Notes under the pieces: generated by a model
What the model saw: only the letters and a program-made list of their open reading frames with translations
Told to the model about the DNA's origin: nothing
Databases searched by the model: none
Source of the DNA: Rhodococcus koreensis
GTDB taxonomy: Bacteria > Actinomycetota > Actinomycetes > Mycobacteriales > Mycobacteriaceae
Direction: 5' to 3'
Length of the DNA: 64,000 nt
Assembly (NCBI RefSeq): GCF_900105905.1
Contig: NZ_FNSV01000005.1
Span: 8,699,501-8,763,500 of the forward strand
Translations under genes and position numbers: made by a program
Shown: positions 16,419-25,445 of the stretch, piece after piece
How positions within the stretch are numbered: position 1 is the first letter of the stretch
Layout of the letters: each line of letters begins with the position of its first letter

Positions 16419-17453
16419 GTGGCGCACGGTCGTTACAAGGTTCGGGAGATCGCCCAGCAGGCGGGCCTCAGCGAGGCGACCGTCGACCGCGTGCTTCACA
16501 ACCGCCCGGGGGTGCGTGAGGGAACCCGCGCAGAAGTCGCGCAAGCGATCGCTGACCTGGACAAACAGCGTTCCCAGCTGCGGTTGGCCGGGCGAAAGTA
16601 CCTCTTCGACGTCGTCATGCAGGCGCCGCCCCGATTCTCCGGGGCATTCCGCGAGGCGGTGGAGGCGGAACTGCCGTCCCTCGCCCCTGCCGTGGTCCGG
16701 ACCCGGTTTCACTTCCGGGAGACCGGCTCGGTGCCTGCCATGGTCGAGACACTCGACAAGCTCGTCACACGGCCTTCACAAGGTGTCATCGTCAAGGCGC
16801 CCGACACCACCGAGGTCTCCGACGCTATCGACCGGCTCACCGAGGCGGGGATCCCCGTCGTCACCTACGCCACCGACGTGCCGAACAGCAGTCGGGTCGG
16901 CTATGTCGGAATCGAGAACCGGGCGGCGGGGGAGACAGCCGCCTACCTGCTCGAGCAATGGCTGTGCGACAGCGCGTCCAGTGTCCTCGTCACCCTGAGT
17001 AGCAACGCGTTTCGCGGCGAAGAGGAGCGCGAGATGGGATTCCGCGGCGCGCTGCGCCGTTCGGGCGGTGTCGGGGGGAGCGGCTCTCAGCGCACACTGA
17101 TCGACATCTCCGAGAGTGAGGGCCTCGACACGACGGTTGAGCGTCTCGTCCTCGACGCACTCGAACGCAACCCGGACATCGAGGCGGTCTACTCGATCGG
17201 TGGCGGCAATATGGCGACCGTGCGCGCCTTCGAGAAGCTCGGCCGCCGCTACCGCGTTTTCATCGCCCACGACCTCGATCGGGACAACAAGCAGTTGCTC
17301 CGCGACAAGAAGATCTCGACCGTCCTCGATCACGACCTGCGGTCGGACGCGAACCTGGCCTGCCGCATGCTGATTCAGGGACGTGGCGGGCTGTCGGGCG
17401 TGACCACGGTGATGTCGCCGATCCGGATCATCACTCCTTACAATATGCCCTGA
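16419..17453 (+). CDS. LacI-family transcriptional regulator of the catabolic cluster
   Basis: 344 residues. The helix-turn-helix YKVREIAQQAGLSEATVDRV (residues 6-25) is followed by the hinge and a periplasmic-binding-type sensor domain: YVGIENRAAGETAAYLLEQW, IEAVYSIGGGNMATVRAFEK and FIAHDLDRDN. The sensor resembles sugar- and cyclitol-binding LacI members. GTG 16419 follows a GAGGGAG ribosome site by about 6 bases. It is transcribed away from copy A of the 57-bp element and converges on the ABC transporter genes. It most likely represses both leftward operons, with an inositol-like compound or pathway intermediate as inducer (inference). Confidence 0.9.
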   Translation: MAHGRYKVREIAQQAGLSEATVDRVLHNRPGVREGTRAEVAQAIADLDKQRSQLRLAGRKYLFDVVMQAPPRFSGAFREAVEAELPSLAPAVVRTRFHFRETGSVPAMVETLDKLVTRPSQGVIVKAPDTTEVSDAIDRLTEAGIPVVTYATDVPNSSRVGYVGIENRAAGETAAYLLEQWLCDSASSVLVTLSSNAFRGEEEREMGFRGALRRSGGVGGSGSQRTLIDISESEGLDTTVERLVLDALERNPDIEAVYSIGGGNMATVRAFEKLGRRYRVFIAHDLDRDNKQLLRDKKISTVLDHDLRSDANLACRMLIQGRGGLSGVTTVMSPIRIITPYNMP

Positions 17454-17480
17454 CGGTGATTCAGGAGTATCCGCGGACGA

Positions 17481-17512
17481 CTGCACCGCCCCGACAATTC
17501 GGGGCGGTGCAG
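17481..17512. terminator. Bidirectional hairpin between lacI-type gene and ABC transporter
   Basis: A perfect 14-bp stem (CTGCACCGCCCCGA and complement) with a CAAT loop between two convergent genes, 27 bases past one stop and 29 bases before the other. It is the natural end of the 7-kb leftward operon. Confidence 0.8.
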
Positions 17513-17540
17513 TGTCGATGCGGACCGGGGACGGGGTGTC

Positions 17541-18356
17541 CTAGCGCCGGAGTTCGTGGGTGAGTGCTTCGAGTTCGTCGCCGCCGGCCATCTGCTGGGT
17601 GAGTTCTTCGAGGCTGATCTCGTCGAAGGTGCAGTCCAGTTTCTGCCGGCCGCGGTTGAGGAGCACGAAGTGGTCACCGACCATGTAGGCGTGGTGCGGG
17701 TTGTGGGTGATGAACACGACCCCGAAGCCCTGTTCCTTGGCGGCGGAGATGTAGCGCAGCACCATCCCGGACTGCTTGACACCGAGGGCGGCGGTGGGCT
17801 CGTCGAGGATCAGGACGCGGGCGCCGAAGAAGATCGCCCGGGCGATCGCCACGCACTGGCGCTGACCGCCGGAGAGCGAGCCGATGGGGGCGTCGACGTC
17901 GGGCAGCTCGATGCCCATCTTCGACAACTCGGACATCGTGGTGGCGCGCATACCGTTCGCGTCGAGGGTCTTGAGCGGTCCCTTCCGCAGTTCCTGGCCG
18001 AGGAAGAAGTTGCGCCACACCGGCATCAGCGATACCACCGCCAGGTCCTGGTACACGGTGGCGATGCCCTTGGACAGGGCCTCCTTCGGGGAGCCGAACG
18101 TGAGGGCTTCACCGTCGACGAGCAGCTCGCCCTCGCTCTGCTGGTGCAGGCCGGCCATGATCTTGATCAGGGTGGACTTGCCGGCCCCGTTGTCGCCGAG
18201 GACACCGGTGACCTCCCCGGCCTTCACGCGCAGGTTGATGTCCTGCAGGGCGATGATGTTGCCGTACTGCTTGCCGACGTGTTTCAGTTCGATCAGCGGG
18301 ATCTTGTCGCCACCACCGGGTTCGGTATCGACGGGCATCTGTTCGATGGTACTCAT
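17541..18356 (-). CDS. Sugar ABC transporter ATP-binding protein
   Basis: A 271-residue ATPase of the CUT2 (ribose/inositol) type but with only one nucleotide-binding domain. Walker A is GDNGAGKST (about 54-62), the signature LSGGQRQ is near 157, Walker B is LILDEPTAALG near 178, and the H-loop is FITHNPHHAY near 212. CUT2 ATPases usually have two fused domains of about 500 residues; single-domain versions pair as homodimers. It powers uptake with the permease and lipoprotein encoded directly upstream (5-bp gap to the permease). Confidence 0.92.
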   Translation of the reverse strand: MSTIEQMPVDTEPGGGDKIPLIELKHVGKQYGNIIALQDINLRVKAGEVTGVLGDNGAGKSTLIKIMAGLHQQSEGELLVDGEALTFGSPKEALSKGIATVYQDLAVVSLMPVWRNFFLGQELRKGPLKTLDANGMRATTMSELSKMGIELPDVDAPIGSLSGGQRQCVAIARAIFFGARVLILDEPTAALGVKQSGMVLRYISAAKEQGFGVVFITHNPHHAYMVGDHFVLLNRGRQKLDCTFDEISLEELTQQMAGGDELEALTHELRR

Positions 18357-18361
18357 ACGGG

Positions 18362-19420
18362 TCACCTCTTGGCGGCGTAGTTGCGGAAGGCGTTGTTGGC
18401 GATGACCGCGAACAGCAGCATCGCGCCGAGGAAGAACTTGAACCAGTCCGGGTTCCAGCCGGCGTAGACGATGCCCTGGTTCGTCATGCCGAAGATGAAC
18501 GCGCCGATCGCGGCGCCGATCGCGGTGCCGTACCCGCCGGTGAGCAGGCAGCCACCGATCACCGCGGCGATGATGTAGAGGAACTCGTTGCCGATGCCCT
18601 GCCCGGATTGGACGGTGTTGAACGAGAACAGCAGGTGCATGCCGACGAACCAGGCGGCGAACCCGACGGTCATGAACAACCCGATCTTGACCCTGGTGAC
18701 CGGGACGCCGATGGCGCGGGCGGAGTCCTGGTTGCCGCCGACGGCGAAGATCCAGTTCCCGATCCGGGTCTTGAACAGCACCCAGGTGGCGATCGCGGTG
18801 AACAGCAGCCACCACAGCACGGTGATCCGCACCGACACCCCGCCGACGACGAACGAGGACGCGAACACCTTCTTCGCCGAGTCGAAACCGGCCATGTCCG
18901 AGACGCTGGGGGTGGCGACCTGCCCGGTGACGAGTTTGGTGACGGCCAGGTTGATGCCGGTGAGCATCAGAAACGAGCTCAGGGTGATCAGGAAGCTGGG
19001 GATCTTCGTCTTCATCACCAGGTAGCCGTTGAAGAACCCGACCGCGAGCGAGACCACCAGGGCGAGGGCGGCGCCGGCCCACAGGTTCAGGTGCAGGTTG
19101 TAGGCGATCATCGACGCCGCCAGCGAGCTGGTGGTGACCGCGACGCCGGCGGAGAGGTCGAACTCCCCGCCGATCATCAGCAGCGCGACCGCGCAGGCCA
19201 TGATCCCGATCGTGGAGGAGGCGTAGAGCACCGTGGCCAGCGCCTCGGGGCTGCGGAACGGGGGTGCGACGACCATGAAGAAGACGAAGATCGCGATCGC
19301 ACCGAACAGGGACCCGATCTCGGGGCGGACCAGCAGCCGTTGCAGGCGTTTTTGTTCCTTCACCCGTTCGTCGTGGACGACCTTGTGACTGGCAAGGTCC
19401 AGATCTTGCTGTGTGGACAT
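18362..19420 (-). CDS. Sugar ABC transporter permease (BPD_transp_2)
   Basis: 352 residues with about nine to ten membrane helices, for example LFGAIAIFVFFMVVAPPF (about 38-55), FLITLSSFLMLTGINLAV and FLYIIAAVIGGCLLTGGYGT. The segment GGNQDSARAIGVPVTRVK is the cytoplasmic coupling loop characteristic of ribose-type permeases. Its N-terminal 30 residues are charged and cytoplasmic. It forms the channel for the substrate captured by the lipoprotein at 19482-20510. Confidence 0.93.
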   Translation of the reverse strand: MSTQQDLDLASHKVVHDERVKEQKRLQRLLVRPEIGSLFGAIAIFVFFMVVAPPFRSPEALATVLYASSTIGIMACAVALLMIGGEFDLSAGVAVTTSSLAASMIAYNLHLNLWAGAALALVVSLAVGFFNGYLVMKTKIPSFLITLSSFLMLTGINLAVTKLVTGQVATPSVSDMAGFDSAKKVFASSFVVGGVSVRITVLWWLLFTAIATWVLFKTRIGNWIFAVGGNQDSARAIGVPVTRVKIGLFMTVGFAAWFVGMHLLFSFNTVQSGQGIGNEFLYIIAAVIGGCLLTGGYGTAIGAAIGAFIFGMTNQGIVYAGWNPDWFKFFLGAMLLFAVIANNAFRNYAAKR

Positions 19421-19481
19421 GACTTTCCTTCCGTTACGCCGACGGTGCCCGGCAGTCGCGATGCTGTGCCGGGCACCGTGC

Positions 19482-20510
19482 TCAGCGGGTTCCGGCCTTG
19501 GCGTACTCGGCGATCGAGTCGATGTTGGACTGGTCGATGAAGGAGGGGCCGGTCAGTGTCGGCATTCCACCTCCGATGGTGTTGCGGTTGTTCAGGTACA
19601 GCCACAGCGAGTCCACCGCGAGGTAGCCCTGCAGGAACGGCTGCTGGTCGATGGCCCATTTGACGTCCCCGGCCTTGATGGCGTCGACGAGGGCGGCGTT
19701 GGTGTCGAAGGTGACGATCGTCGCGCCGCTGCCGGCGTTGGCCTTGGACTGGATGGCGGTCATGGCGATCGGTGCGCCGAGCGCGACGACGTGATCGATG
19801 GAGGGATCCTGCTGCAGTTTCGCGGTGATCGTCGCCTCGACCGAGGGCAGGTCCTTGCTGTTGACGTTGAGGATCTCGGTTTGTCCCTTGAATCCTTCGA
19901 TCACACCCGCGCACCGGGTCTCGAGTGCGATCTGGCCTTGCTCCTGGATGATGCACAGCGCCTTCTTGGCGCCGTCGGCGGTCAGGCGCTGCCCGGCCGA
20001 GATGCCGGCGAGCTTCTCGTCCTGACCGAAGTACTGGGCCACGCCCTGGGCCTTGTACTGGTCCATTCCCCCGTTGAAGACGACGAGGGGGATGTCCGCG
20101 TCTGTGGCGGCGCGCACGGCCGGCGACATCGCGTCCGGCTTGGCGAGGGTGACGGCGATGCCGTCGACTCGGCTGTCGATGGCGCTCTGGACGAGGTTGG
20201 CCTGGTTCGGTGCCTCGGGATCCGAGGAATACCGCAGTTCGATATTGTCCTTGGCCGCCGCGGTTTCCGCGCCCTTGCGGATGAGGTCCCAGAAGGTGTC
20301 ACCAGGAACCTCGTGCGTGATCATCGCAATGGTCGCACGGGGGGTGTCCGCGGTGCCCGAGGCCATGCCACTACCCGTTGCCTCGGGTTTGCCGCCGGTG
20401 CTCGAGCATCCTGCGAGTAACACGGCTGTGGCGATGCCCAATGCCAGGGTGGTCACCCGGCGTGTGCGCTTGCCTGTGAACGGGACGGGTCGGCCGTCGT
20501 GTGTATCCAT
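19482..20510 (-). CDS. Sugar ABC transporter substrate-binding lipoprotein
   Basis: 342 residues. A basic N-terminus and hydrophobic segment end in the lipobox LLAGC with Cys35 as lipidation site. The mature part is a periplasmic-binding type-1 fold: MITHEVPGDTFWDLIRKGAE, VDGIAVTLAKPD, ALCIIQEQGQ and DHVVALGAPIAMTAIQ. It resembles ribose/inositol-binding proteins of CUT2 systems. It captures the substrate outside the membrane and delivers it to the permease encoded 61 bp downstream. It is preceded by a stem-loop that may raise its transcript level relative to the enzymes. Confidence 0.92.
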   Translation of the reverse strand: MDTHDGRPVPFTGKRTRRVTTLALGIATAVLLAGCSSTGGKPEATGSGMASGTADTPRATIAMITHEVPGDTFWDLIRKGAETAAAKDNIELRYSSDPEAPNQANLVQSAIDSRVDGIAVTLAKPDAMSPAVRAATDADIPLVVFNGGMDQYKAQGVAQYFGQDEKLAGISAGQRLTADGAKKALCIIQEQGQIALETRCAGVIEGFKGQTEILNVNSKDLPSVEATITAKLQQDPSIDHVVALGAPIAMTAIQSKANAGSGATIVTFDTNAALVDAIKAGDVKWAIDQQPFLQGYLAVDSLWLYLNNRNTIGGGMPTLTGPSFIDQSNIDSIAEYAKAGTR

Positions 20511-20593
20511 GTGGTTGGCCTTTCGGAAGCCGCAACCATGCAGGCATGGAAAAGCAGCGAGGGAGGGGAGACAGGGAGAGTGTGGGTGGAGAA

Positions 20594-20640
20594 CCCCACC
20601 GGACCGGACGCGGGAAGTCGGTTCTCGAGGCCCGGTGGGG
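20594..20640 (-). other. Intercistronic stem-loop before the binding-protein gene
   Basis: Arms CCCCACCGG and CCGGTGGGG (9 bp) enclose 29 nt between the Gfo/Idh gene and the lipoprotein gene. Such structures often mark mRNA processing or partial termination, giving extra binding protein. The functional role is inference. Confidence 0.4.
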
Positions 20641-20650
20641 AGAAGGTGAC

Positions 20651-21631
20651 CTACCGCAGGGGCAGGCCTGCGGCGCGGTACGTGGAGTCGATGAGCTCCA
20701 TGGTGGTGACCGCGTCGTCGGCGTCGATCGGGAACGCGGTCCCGTCGGCAAGGTGTCGAGCGAAGGTGTCGAGCTGGTAGGTGTACGTCGAGCGGGTTCC
20801 GAGGCGTTCGACGACGGCACCGCTGTCGGTAATGACGGTGATGCGGTCATCGCCGGACTGCAGCGGGTAATCGTGGGCGAAGGCCTCGCCCCGGTCCCCG
20901 ACCAAGCGCAGGGTCATCTCGAACCGGTCCCAGGTCATCGAGTTGATGCTGGAACCCGTTGCGCCGCTGGGGAACACCAGGTCGATGTCGCAGGATTCGT
21001 CGACCCCGGGGTCGCGTTCGATCGCTCGTGCCGCGACGACGGTGGGTTCGCCGCCGGCGAACCGGCCGAGCTGCCGGTGCACGTGCAGGCTGTAGCAGCC
21101 GAGATCCATGACCGTCCCGCCGGCGAGGTCGAGGCTCCACCGCGGATCGTCCGGCTTGGGTTCGGGCATCCGCATGACCACCTCGACCCGCTGCAGCGTC
21201 CCGAGGGTGCCGTCCTCGAGCAGGCCGAACATCCGCTGAATGATCGGGTGGAACAGGTAGTGAAACCCTTCCATGATCGGCACTCCCCGTTCCCGCGCCG
21301 CGCGCCGCACCAGTTCGGCTTCGACTGCGTTGCGCGCGAACGGCTTCTCGGTCAGCACCGCCTTGCCGGCTTCGATCGCCTTCAGGTTCCACTCGGCGTG
21401 GAAGGCGTTGGCGAGCGGGTTGTAGACCACGTCGACCTCGGGGTCGGCGATCAGATCCGCGTACGAGTCGACGACCCGTTCGACACCGTAGGTCTGCGCG
21501 AACGCCTCGGCCCGGTCGCGGTCGCGGGCGGCGACCGCGACCAGCCGGTGACCCAGGATCTGGGCCGGCCTCACGATCGCCGATTCCGCGATCCGCGAGG
21601 CGCCGAGCACCCCGATCCGCAGGGATGTCAC
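20651..21631 (-). CDS. Gfo/Idh/MocA-family oxidoreductase
   Basis: 326 residues. The NAD(P)-binding loop GVLGASRIAESA lies at the N-terminus, the catalytic-Lys motif LTEKPFARN near residue 92, and the substrate-domain motif GGTVMDLGCYSLHVHRQLG near 167-185 with its conserved Asp/His pair. Members oxidise the hydroxyls of sugars or cyclitols. The MEGFHYLFHP stretch resembles the dimeric-dihydrodiol/xylose dehydrogenase branch rather than classical IolG. Its ATG overlaps the stop of the IolE-like gene (ATGA), so they are coupled. Confidence 0.9.
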   Translation of the reverse strand: MTSLRIGVLGASRIAESAIVRPAQILGHRLVAVAARDRDRAEAFAQTYGVERVVDSYADLIADPEVDVVYNPLANAFHAEWNLKAIEAGKAVLTEKPFARNAVEAELVRRAARERGVPIMEGFHYLFHPIIQRMFGLLEDGTLGTLQRVEVVMRMPEPKPDDPRWSLDLAGGTVMDLGCYSLHVHRQLGRFAGGEPTVVAARAIERDPGVDESCDIDLVFPSGATGSSINSMTWDRFEMTLRLVGDRGEAFAHDYPLQSGDDRITVITDSGAVVERLGTRSTYTYQLDTFARHLADGTAFPIDADDAVTTMELIDSTYRAAGLPLR

Positions 21632-22491
21632 AGCGACAGGCTTCGCAGGAACGCGGCGCTGGTCTTCACGTCCGCCACCGGGCCCTCGCCCTCGGGTTCG
21701 CCGGCGAGGATGGTGTCCTGTTCGAGGGTGAACCAGCCGTCGAAGCCGGAGTCCACGAGGTGCCGGACCACACCTTCGATGTCGACGTCGCCGGTGCCGA
21801 GCGGGGTGTACATGCCCTGCGCGACGGCGTCGGTGTAGCTGAGCTCACCGGCCTGCACGCGGGCGGCGAATTCGGCGTCGACGTCCTTGAGGTGGGTGTG
21901 GGTGATCCGATCTGCGGCGGCCCGGGCCAGCTCGAGCGGGTCGGTGCCACCGATCAGCAAGTGGCCGGTGTCGAGGCACAGGGGGATCGAGGAGCCGTCG
22001 AGCACCCGCTGTACCTCGAGGTTCCTCTCGACCATCGTTCCGACGTGCGGATGCAGGACGGCGCGGATGCCCTGGTCCGATGCGACGCGGTGCAGCCGGT
22101 CGAGGTTGCCCAGCAGCGTCTTCCAGCCGGCGTCGTCGAGGTCGGGGCGTGAATCGTAACCGTCGGTGCCGGTGATTGCGGCCAGCACCAGGACCTCGGC
22201 ACCGGCCGCCGTAAACGCGGCGAGGGTGCCGGTGATGTCCGGGACCGGGTCGTGATCGGGGTCGTGCAGCAGCACCGGCGTGAACCCGCCGACCGCCTTC
22301 AGGTCATAGGAGGCGAGAGTGTCGGCCAGTTGCCGGGGGTCGGACGGCAGGAAGCCCTCGGGTCCGATTTCCGCGGCCTCGAGACCGGCGTCGCGCATCT
22401 CCGACAGCACCCGTTCGGCGCCGAGCTGGTGTCCCCAGCCGGGAACTTCACAGACACCCCAGGAAATAGGTGCTCCTGCAATACGAATCAT
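21628..22491 (-). CDS. IolE-like 2-keto-inositol dehydratase / TIM-barrel isomerase
   Basis: 287 residues of the AP-endonuclease-2 TIM-barrel superfamily. The opening IRIAGAPISWGVCEVPGWGH and EIGPEGFLPSD are typical of IolE (2-keto-myo-inositol dehydratase), which makes the dione that IolD cleaves. Metal-ligand motifs are AVLHPHVGTMVE, LCLDTGHLLIGG, THLKDVD and the closing GWFTLEQD. It is the best candidate in the window for the dehydration step. It overlaps both neighbours by 4 bp (ATGA), inside a tightly coupled operon. A different epimerase role cannot be excluded. Confidence 0.85.
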   Translation of the reverse strand: MIRIAGAPISWGVCEVPGWGHQLGAERVLSEMRDAGLEAAEIGPEGFLPSDPRQLADTLASYDLKAVGGFTPVLLHDPDHDPVPDITGTLAAFTAAGAEVLVLAAITGTDGYDSRPDLDDAGWKTLLGNLDRLHRVASDQGIRAVLHPHVGTMVERNLEVQRVLDGSSIPLCLDTGHLLIGGTDPLELARAAADRITHTHLKDVDAEFAARVQAGELSYTDAVAQGMYTPLGTGDVDIEGVVRHLVDSGFDGWFTLEQDTILAGEPEGEGPVADVKTSAAFLRSLSL

Positions 22492-23495
22492 CGTCGAACC
22501 TCACTCATCTGGACGGGTCGGTGGTGGGAGAGGGACAGCGTGGCCGCCTCGGCGATCCACGCCACCTCGAGGGCGTCGGCGGCGGTGCACGGCGACGGTG
22601 CGGTGCCGGCGATTACCTCGAGGAACGCGCCGAGTTCGGCGCGGTAGGCGGCGGTGAAGCGGTCCATGAAGAACCGGTGCGGTGGGCCGTCCGGGAACGT
22701 GACGCCGGGTTCGAGATTGCGGACCGGGGCGCTTGCGTCCCAGCCGGCGACGACGCTGTCCTGGGAGCCGTGGACCTCGAGGCGGCAGTCGTAGCCGCGG
22801 GGGTTGTAGCGGGTGTTCGACACCACGCCGAGGGTGCCGTTCTCGAACGTCAGGGTGGTGGTGGCGGTGTCGACGTCGCCGCAGTCGGCGAAGACGGAAT
22901 CGCCCTGGTTGGATCCGGCAGCGTAGACCTCGGTCACCTCCTGCCCGACGACCCAGCGGACGATGTCGAAGTCGTGGACGCTGCAGTCGCGGAAGATGCC
23001 GCCGGAGGCGGCCACGTACTCCGCCGGCGGCGGCGCCGGGTCGAGGGTCGTCGAGCGCACCGTGTGCAGCCAGCCGAGTTCCCCTCGCACGACGGCGTTT
23101 CGGGCGGCGACGAACGCGGGATCGAACCGGCGGTTGTACCCGATCTGCACCGGCACCGTCGACGTCTTCAGCCGCTCGACGACCTGGTAGCTCTCGTCGG
23201 CGGTGAACGCGACCGGCTTCTCGCAGAACACCGGAATCCCGGCATCGACGGCGGCCAGGATCAGCGGCGCATGCGCCGGGGTGGCGGCCGCGATCACGAC
23301 CCCGTCCACGCCCGAGGCGAAGACCGCAGCTGCGTCCTCGACCGCGCGCGCCCCGAACTTGGCGGCCACGGTTGCGGTGACGTCCGGACGCTCGTCGGTG
23401 ACGACGAGGCCGTCCACCCCCGGCAATTGGGCGAGGGTGTCGGTGTGGAATGCGCCGATCCGGCCGAGGCCGATCACGCCGAGTGTCGATCCCAT
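22488..23495 (-). CDS. Gfo/Idh/MocA-family oxidoreductase, inositol 2-dehydrogenase-like
   Basis: 335 residues. The nucleotide loop is GVIGLGRIGAFH, the catalytic Lys is in FCEKPVAFT, and QIGYNRRFDP plus GGIFRDCSVHDFDIVRWVVG form the substrate site with the HDFD motif typical of myo-inositol dehydrogenases. It probably oxidises a ring hydroxyl of an inositol isomer with NAD+. Start and stop both overlap neighbours (TGATG with the SDR gene, ATGA with the IolE-like gene). One of four such paralogues in the cluster, so each may handle a different isomer or carbon. Confidence 0.9.
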   Translation of the reverse strand: MGSTLGVIGLGRIGAFHTDTLAQLPGVDGLVVTDERPDVTATVAAKFGARAVEDAAAVFASGVDGVVIAAATPAHAPLILAAVDAGIPVFCEKPVAFTADESYQVVERLKTSTVPVQIGYNRRFDPAFVAARNAVVRGELGWLHTVRSTTLDPAPPPAEYVAASGGIFRDCSVHDFDIVRWVVGQEVTEVYAAGSNQGDSVFADCGDVDTATTTLTFENGTLGVVSNTRYNPRGYDCRLEVHGSQDSVVAGWDASAPVRNLEPGVTFPDGPPHRFFMDRFTAAYRAELGAFLEVIAGTAPSPCTAADALEVAWIAEAATLSLSHHRPVQMSEVRR

Positions 23496-24274
23496 CAGTC
23501 CTGCCCTCCGATGACGGTCTGGTCCCAGTCGATGACCGAGCCGGTGACGACGCCACTGCGATCCGAGAGCAGGAACACCACCATGTCGGCGATCTCGTCG
23601 ACCTGCCCGAGCTTGCCCATCGGCACCTTCGCCGCGGCCTCGGCGGCCCAGTTGTCGTCGGCGCCGTGGAAGCGTTGCTGGGTCGCGGTCTCGCCCTCGG
23701 TCTCGGTCCAGCCGATGTTGAGACCGTTGATCCGGATCCGGTCGAAGCGGTGCGCGTAGGCGGCGTTGCGGGTCAGCCCCGCCAGCCCGGCCTTCGCCGC
23801 CACGTACGGAGCCAGGTAGGACTGCCCGCCGTGCTGCGCGATGGAGATGATGTTGACGATCGTTCCCGGCGCCTTCCGCGCCACCATGTCCGCGACGGCG
23901 GCCTGCATGGTGAAGAACGGGGCCCGCAGATTGACGGCCATGTGCTGGTCGAACAACTCCGGCGTGGTGTCGACGAGGGTGCCGCGGGTGGTCAGGCCGG
24001 CCGCGTTGCACAGTGCGTCGATGCGGCCGAATTCCTCGATGGTCCGGGTCACCGAGTTCGTCGCCTCGGCCGGGTCGACGAGGTCCGCTTGCACGAACCG
24101 GACCTGCGCGCCCTCGGAGTCGAGTTCGGCGGCCAGGGTCTTGCCGGCCTCGGCCCGGCGGCCGGTGAAGACCACTCGGGCGCCTTCGCGGGCCGCGGCT
24201 CGCACGACGCCTGCGCCGACACCTTGCGTCCCGCCGCTGATCAGAACGACTTTCCCGTTCAACAGGGTGGCCAC
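23495..24274 (-). CDS. Short-chain dehydrogenase/reductase, first gene of operon B
   Basis: 259 residues. The cofactor motif is LISGGTQGVGAGV, NAAG is near residue 90, Ser is in IISIAQHGG, and the YxxxK pair is in APYVAAKAGLAG. GTG 24274 follows an AAAGGA ribosome site. The C-terminal GSVIDWDQTVIGGQD is usual for SDRs acting on sugars and cyclitols. It is the promoter-proximal gene of the leftward operon that ends with the ABC transporter, about 105 bp downstream of copy B of the 57-bp element. The exact substrate is unknown. Confidence 0.9.
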   Translation of the reverse strand: MATLLNGKVVLISGGTQGVGAGVVRAAAREGARVVFTGRRAEAGKTLAAELDSEGAQVRFVQADLVDPAEATNSVTRTIEEFGRIDALCNAAGLTTRGTLVDTTPELFDQHMAVNLRAPFFTMQAAVADMVARKAPGTIVNIISIAQHGGQSYLAPYVAAKAGLAGLTRNAAYAHRFDRIRINGLNIGWTETEGETATQQRFHGADDNWAAEAAAKVPMGKLGQVDEIADMVVFLLSDRSGVVTGSVIDWDQTVIGGQD

Positions 24275-24380
24275 TGGATTCCTTTCGTTCTGTCCCCATC
24301 GGCGTCTGTGCCGGTGGGTCGGTGATGCACACGGCCAGTCCGAGCAGCGACTGCACAATCCACTGTCTGTGTGCCCTTGC

Positions 24381-24437
24381 CAGTCTTGCTGTGACGCACG
24401 CCTCAATCAATACGGTATTCCCATCATTTTCACCTCA
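24381..24437 (-). promoter_or_regulatory. Conserved 57-bp regulon element, copy B
   Basis: Identical in layout to copies A and C, about 44 of 57 positions shared with C. On the minus strand TTGATT and AAGACT are 17 bp apart and could be -35 and -10 of the operon beginning at 24274. The block TGAGGTGAAAATGATGGG sits just upstream of the -35 and is the likeliest protein-binding part. Confidence 0.82.
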
Positions 24438-24475
24438 CCGCCGCAGACTGGATGGCGATGGGAGAGCCGATGAGA

Positions 24476-25375
24476 TCAGCTGTCGTCCCCATTCGCGGCC
24501 GCCAGGTCGGCGACCTCGAAGCACCGCAGGGCGCCGTCGCGTGCCCGGGAGAGTGCCTCGGCGACGGGCAGTTTCCGGAACTCCTGCGACATGTGCTCGA
24601 TACCCCACGGTCCGTCGAAGCCGACGCGGCGGACCGCATCGATGAACTTCGGGACGGCGAATTGGCCCTCGCCACAGGGAACCCGGTTGTCGAAGGTGTC
24701 CTCGAGATCGGTTCCCCGCACGGCAGTCCAACCGTCGTCGAGTTCGACGCCGAACACGAAGCGCGACGGAATGATCTCCGTCAACGTGTCGTAGTCCGTC
24801 CCACCCCGGAAGGCGTGCCAGATGTCCAGGATGAGCCCGCCGTTGGGGTTGCCGACGTCCTGGACGAACCGCGCAGCCTGTTCGGTGGTCTTGACGTGGT
24901 GCGAGAACGGGGTGTTCTCGAACGCGATCTTCACACCCGCGGCGGCGCCGTCCGTAGCGAGCGCGTCGAACTGCTCGCAGAGCAGGTCGAAGGAGACGGC
25001 GATACCGTCGTCGTCCGCGCCGACCTTGATGTTGTCGACTCCGAGGACGGGGGCGGCCTCGAACAGGTCCCGGCGGACATCGTCCGACGCTGCGCGGGCC
25101 TCCCCGGTGGTCCACCAGTTCGTGATCCACTCGAGTTGGACATGGGTGATGCCGTTGTCGGCGAGCATTTTCGCGACGGCGCCCAGGCCGATCGTCTCGC
25201 GCGCGGCGACCAGGTCGGGGCGGGTCAATCCGAATCCGGTGTAGCCGGTTCGGGCGACCGCTTCGATCCGGTCCCGGATCGGGACCGGACTGCGGTCCGA
25301 ACCTCGTGCAGGCATCACGTCACCGGCTGAAGTCCAGCATGCGGCCAATAGTTCCGGACGTGGTGAGTGGGTCAT
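24476..25375 (-). CDS. Sugar phosphate isomerase/epimerase-type TIM barrel (IolE/IolI-like)
   Basis: 299 residues, AP-endonuclease-2 fold. Metal and catalytic motifs are AGVKIAFENTPFSHHVK, GGLILDIWHAFRGG, FVFGVELDDGW and WGIEHMSQEF (last Glu). The start LLAACWTSAGDVMPARG resembles proteins next to inositol genes annotated as isomerases. It is the last gene of the operon that starts at 32834, 70 bp after the IolG-like gene. It could interconvert keto-inositol isomers (IolI-like) or dehydrate one of them; the sequence alone does not decide. Confidence 0.88.
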   Translation of the reverse strand: MTHSPRPELLAACWTSAGDVMPARGSDRSPVPIRDRIEAVARTGYTGFGLTRPDLVAARETIGLGAVAKMLADNGITHVQLEWITNWWTTGEARAASDDVRRDLFEAAPVLGVDNIKVGADDDGIAVSFDLLCEQFDALATDGAAAGVKIAFENTPFSHHVKTTEQAARFVQDVGNPNGGLILDIWHAFRGGTDYDTLTEIIPSRFVFGVELDDGWTAVRGTDLEDTFDNRVPCGEGQFAVPKFIDAVRRVGFDGPWGIEHMSQEFRKLPVAEALSRARDGALRCFEVADLAAANGDDS

Positions 25376-25445
25376 GCCTCGTCGTACCCTTCGGTGGTCG
25401 TCTCGATCGTAGAACGCGGATGGCGAGGAAGTCGTAGAGCGACGG

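Noticed and set aside
22488-24410. A 640-codon continuous frame suggesting a fused two-part protein.
   Set aside because: Only the downstream part from ATG 23495 is a Gfo/Idh protein; the first half is an Arg-rich shadow of the SDR gene, which is in another frame.
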